Source of the DNA: Firmicutes bacterium UBA5449
GTDB taxonomy: Bacteria; Bacillota; SHA-98; UBA4971
Direction of reading: 5' to 3'
NCBI GenBank assembly: GCA_002424305.1
Contig: DIQZ01000015.1
Location: forward strand, 26,956-32,870
Length of the DNA stretch: 5,915 nt
In this document: positions 5,870 to 5,915 of the stretch, piece after piece
Layout of the letters: every line of letters begins with the position of its first letter
Position numbering within the stretch: the stretch's first letter is position 1
Notes under the pieces: generated by a model
Told to the model about the DNA's origin: nothing
The model's database searches: none
Seen by the model: the letters and a program-made list of their open reading frames with translations, nothing else
Made by a program: the position numbers and the translations under genes

Positions 5870-5897
5870 TTGACAAGTGGAGCCTATCTGCTATAAT
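5870..5897 (+). promoter_or_regulatory. Consensus sigma-70/sigma-A promoter reading out of the window
   Basis: TTGACA (5870-5875) and TATAAT (5892-5897) both match consensus fully and are separated by a 16-nt spacer. Transcription would start near 5904, a few bases before the window ends, so it belongs to the next, unseen gene and not to the salvage cluster. A short inverted repeat, TTGTC (5864-5868) with GACAA (5872-5876), overlaps the -35 box. Such a perfect promoter would suit a stable RNA or a housekeeping gene, but the target is not visible. No intrinsic terminator for the cluster is visible between 5810 and 5869. Confidence 0.8.
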
Positions 5898-5915
5898 CCT
5901 GACTTTTACACCGAA

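Overview
The window (5,915 bp) looks like chromosomal DNA of a moderate-GC bacterium. It starts inside a tRNA-Leu gene with an encoded CCA end. It then carries five genes, all on the + strand: murQ, a CUT1-type sugar ABC transporter (binding protein plus two permeases) and a DUF1343/NamZ-type glycosidase. Strong Shine-Dalgarno sequences (AGGAGG) and CUT1 sugar transport would fit an anaerobic Bacillota-like, Thermotogota-like or Synergistota-like organism. The binding protein has a plain signal peptide with no lipobox, which leans towards a diderm cell with a periplasm. The taxonomic guess is weak.

Layout. 1-68: 3' part of tRNA-Leu(UAA). 69-379: non-coding by my reading, with no convincing promoter, a tandem 8-bp repeat and an inverted repeat close to murQ. 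380-1297: murQ (MurNAc-6-phosphate etherase). 1298-1482: purine-rich gap. 1483-2742: secreted solute-binding protein. 2743-2855: gap holding a strong hairpin (2756-2789) without a U-tract. 2856-3776: first permease, with the start moved to a GTG. 3780-4607: second permease, 3 nt further on. 4646-5809: DUF1343/NamZ-like exo-N-acetylmuramidase without a signal peptide. 5810-5915: no visible terminator, but a consensus sigma-70 promoter (TTGACA, 16 nt, TATAAT) that reads out of the window.

How the genes work together (inference). MurQ and NamZ are both enzymes of N-acetylmuramic acid (MurNAc) metabolism. Their placement on either side of an ABC importer suggests that the importer brings in a MurNAc-containing sugar, perhaps the disaccharide MurNAc-GlcNAc. 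The cytosolic NamZ-like enzyme would release MurNAc from it. After phosphorylation by a kinase not encoded here, MurQ would convert MurNAc-6-P to GlcNAc-6-P and D-lactate. This would be a counterpart, built on an ABC transporter, of the PTS-based (MurP) peptidoglycan recycling route. The ATPase subunit and the MurNAc kinase are both absent from the window and would have to lie elsewhere.
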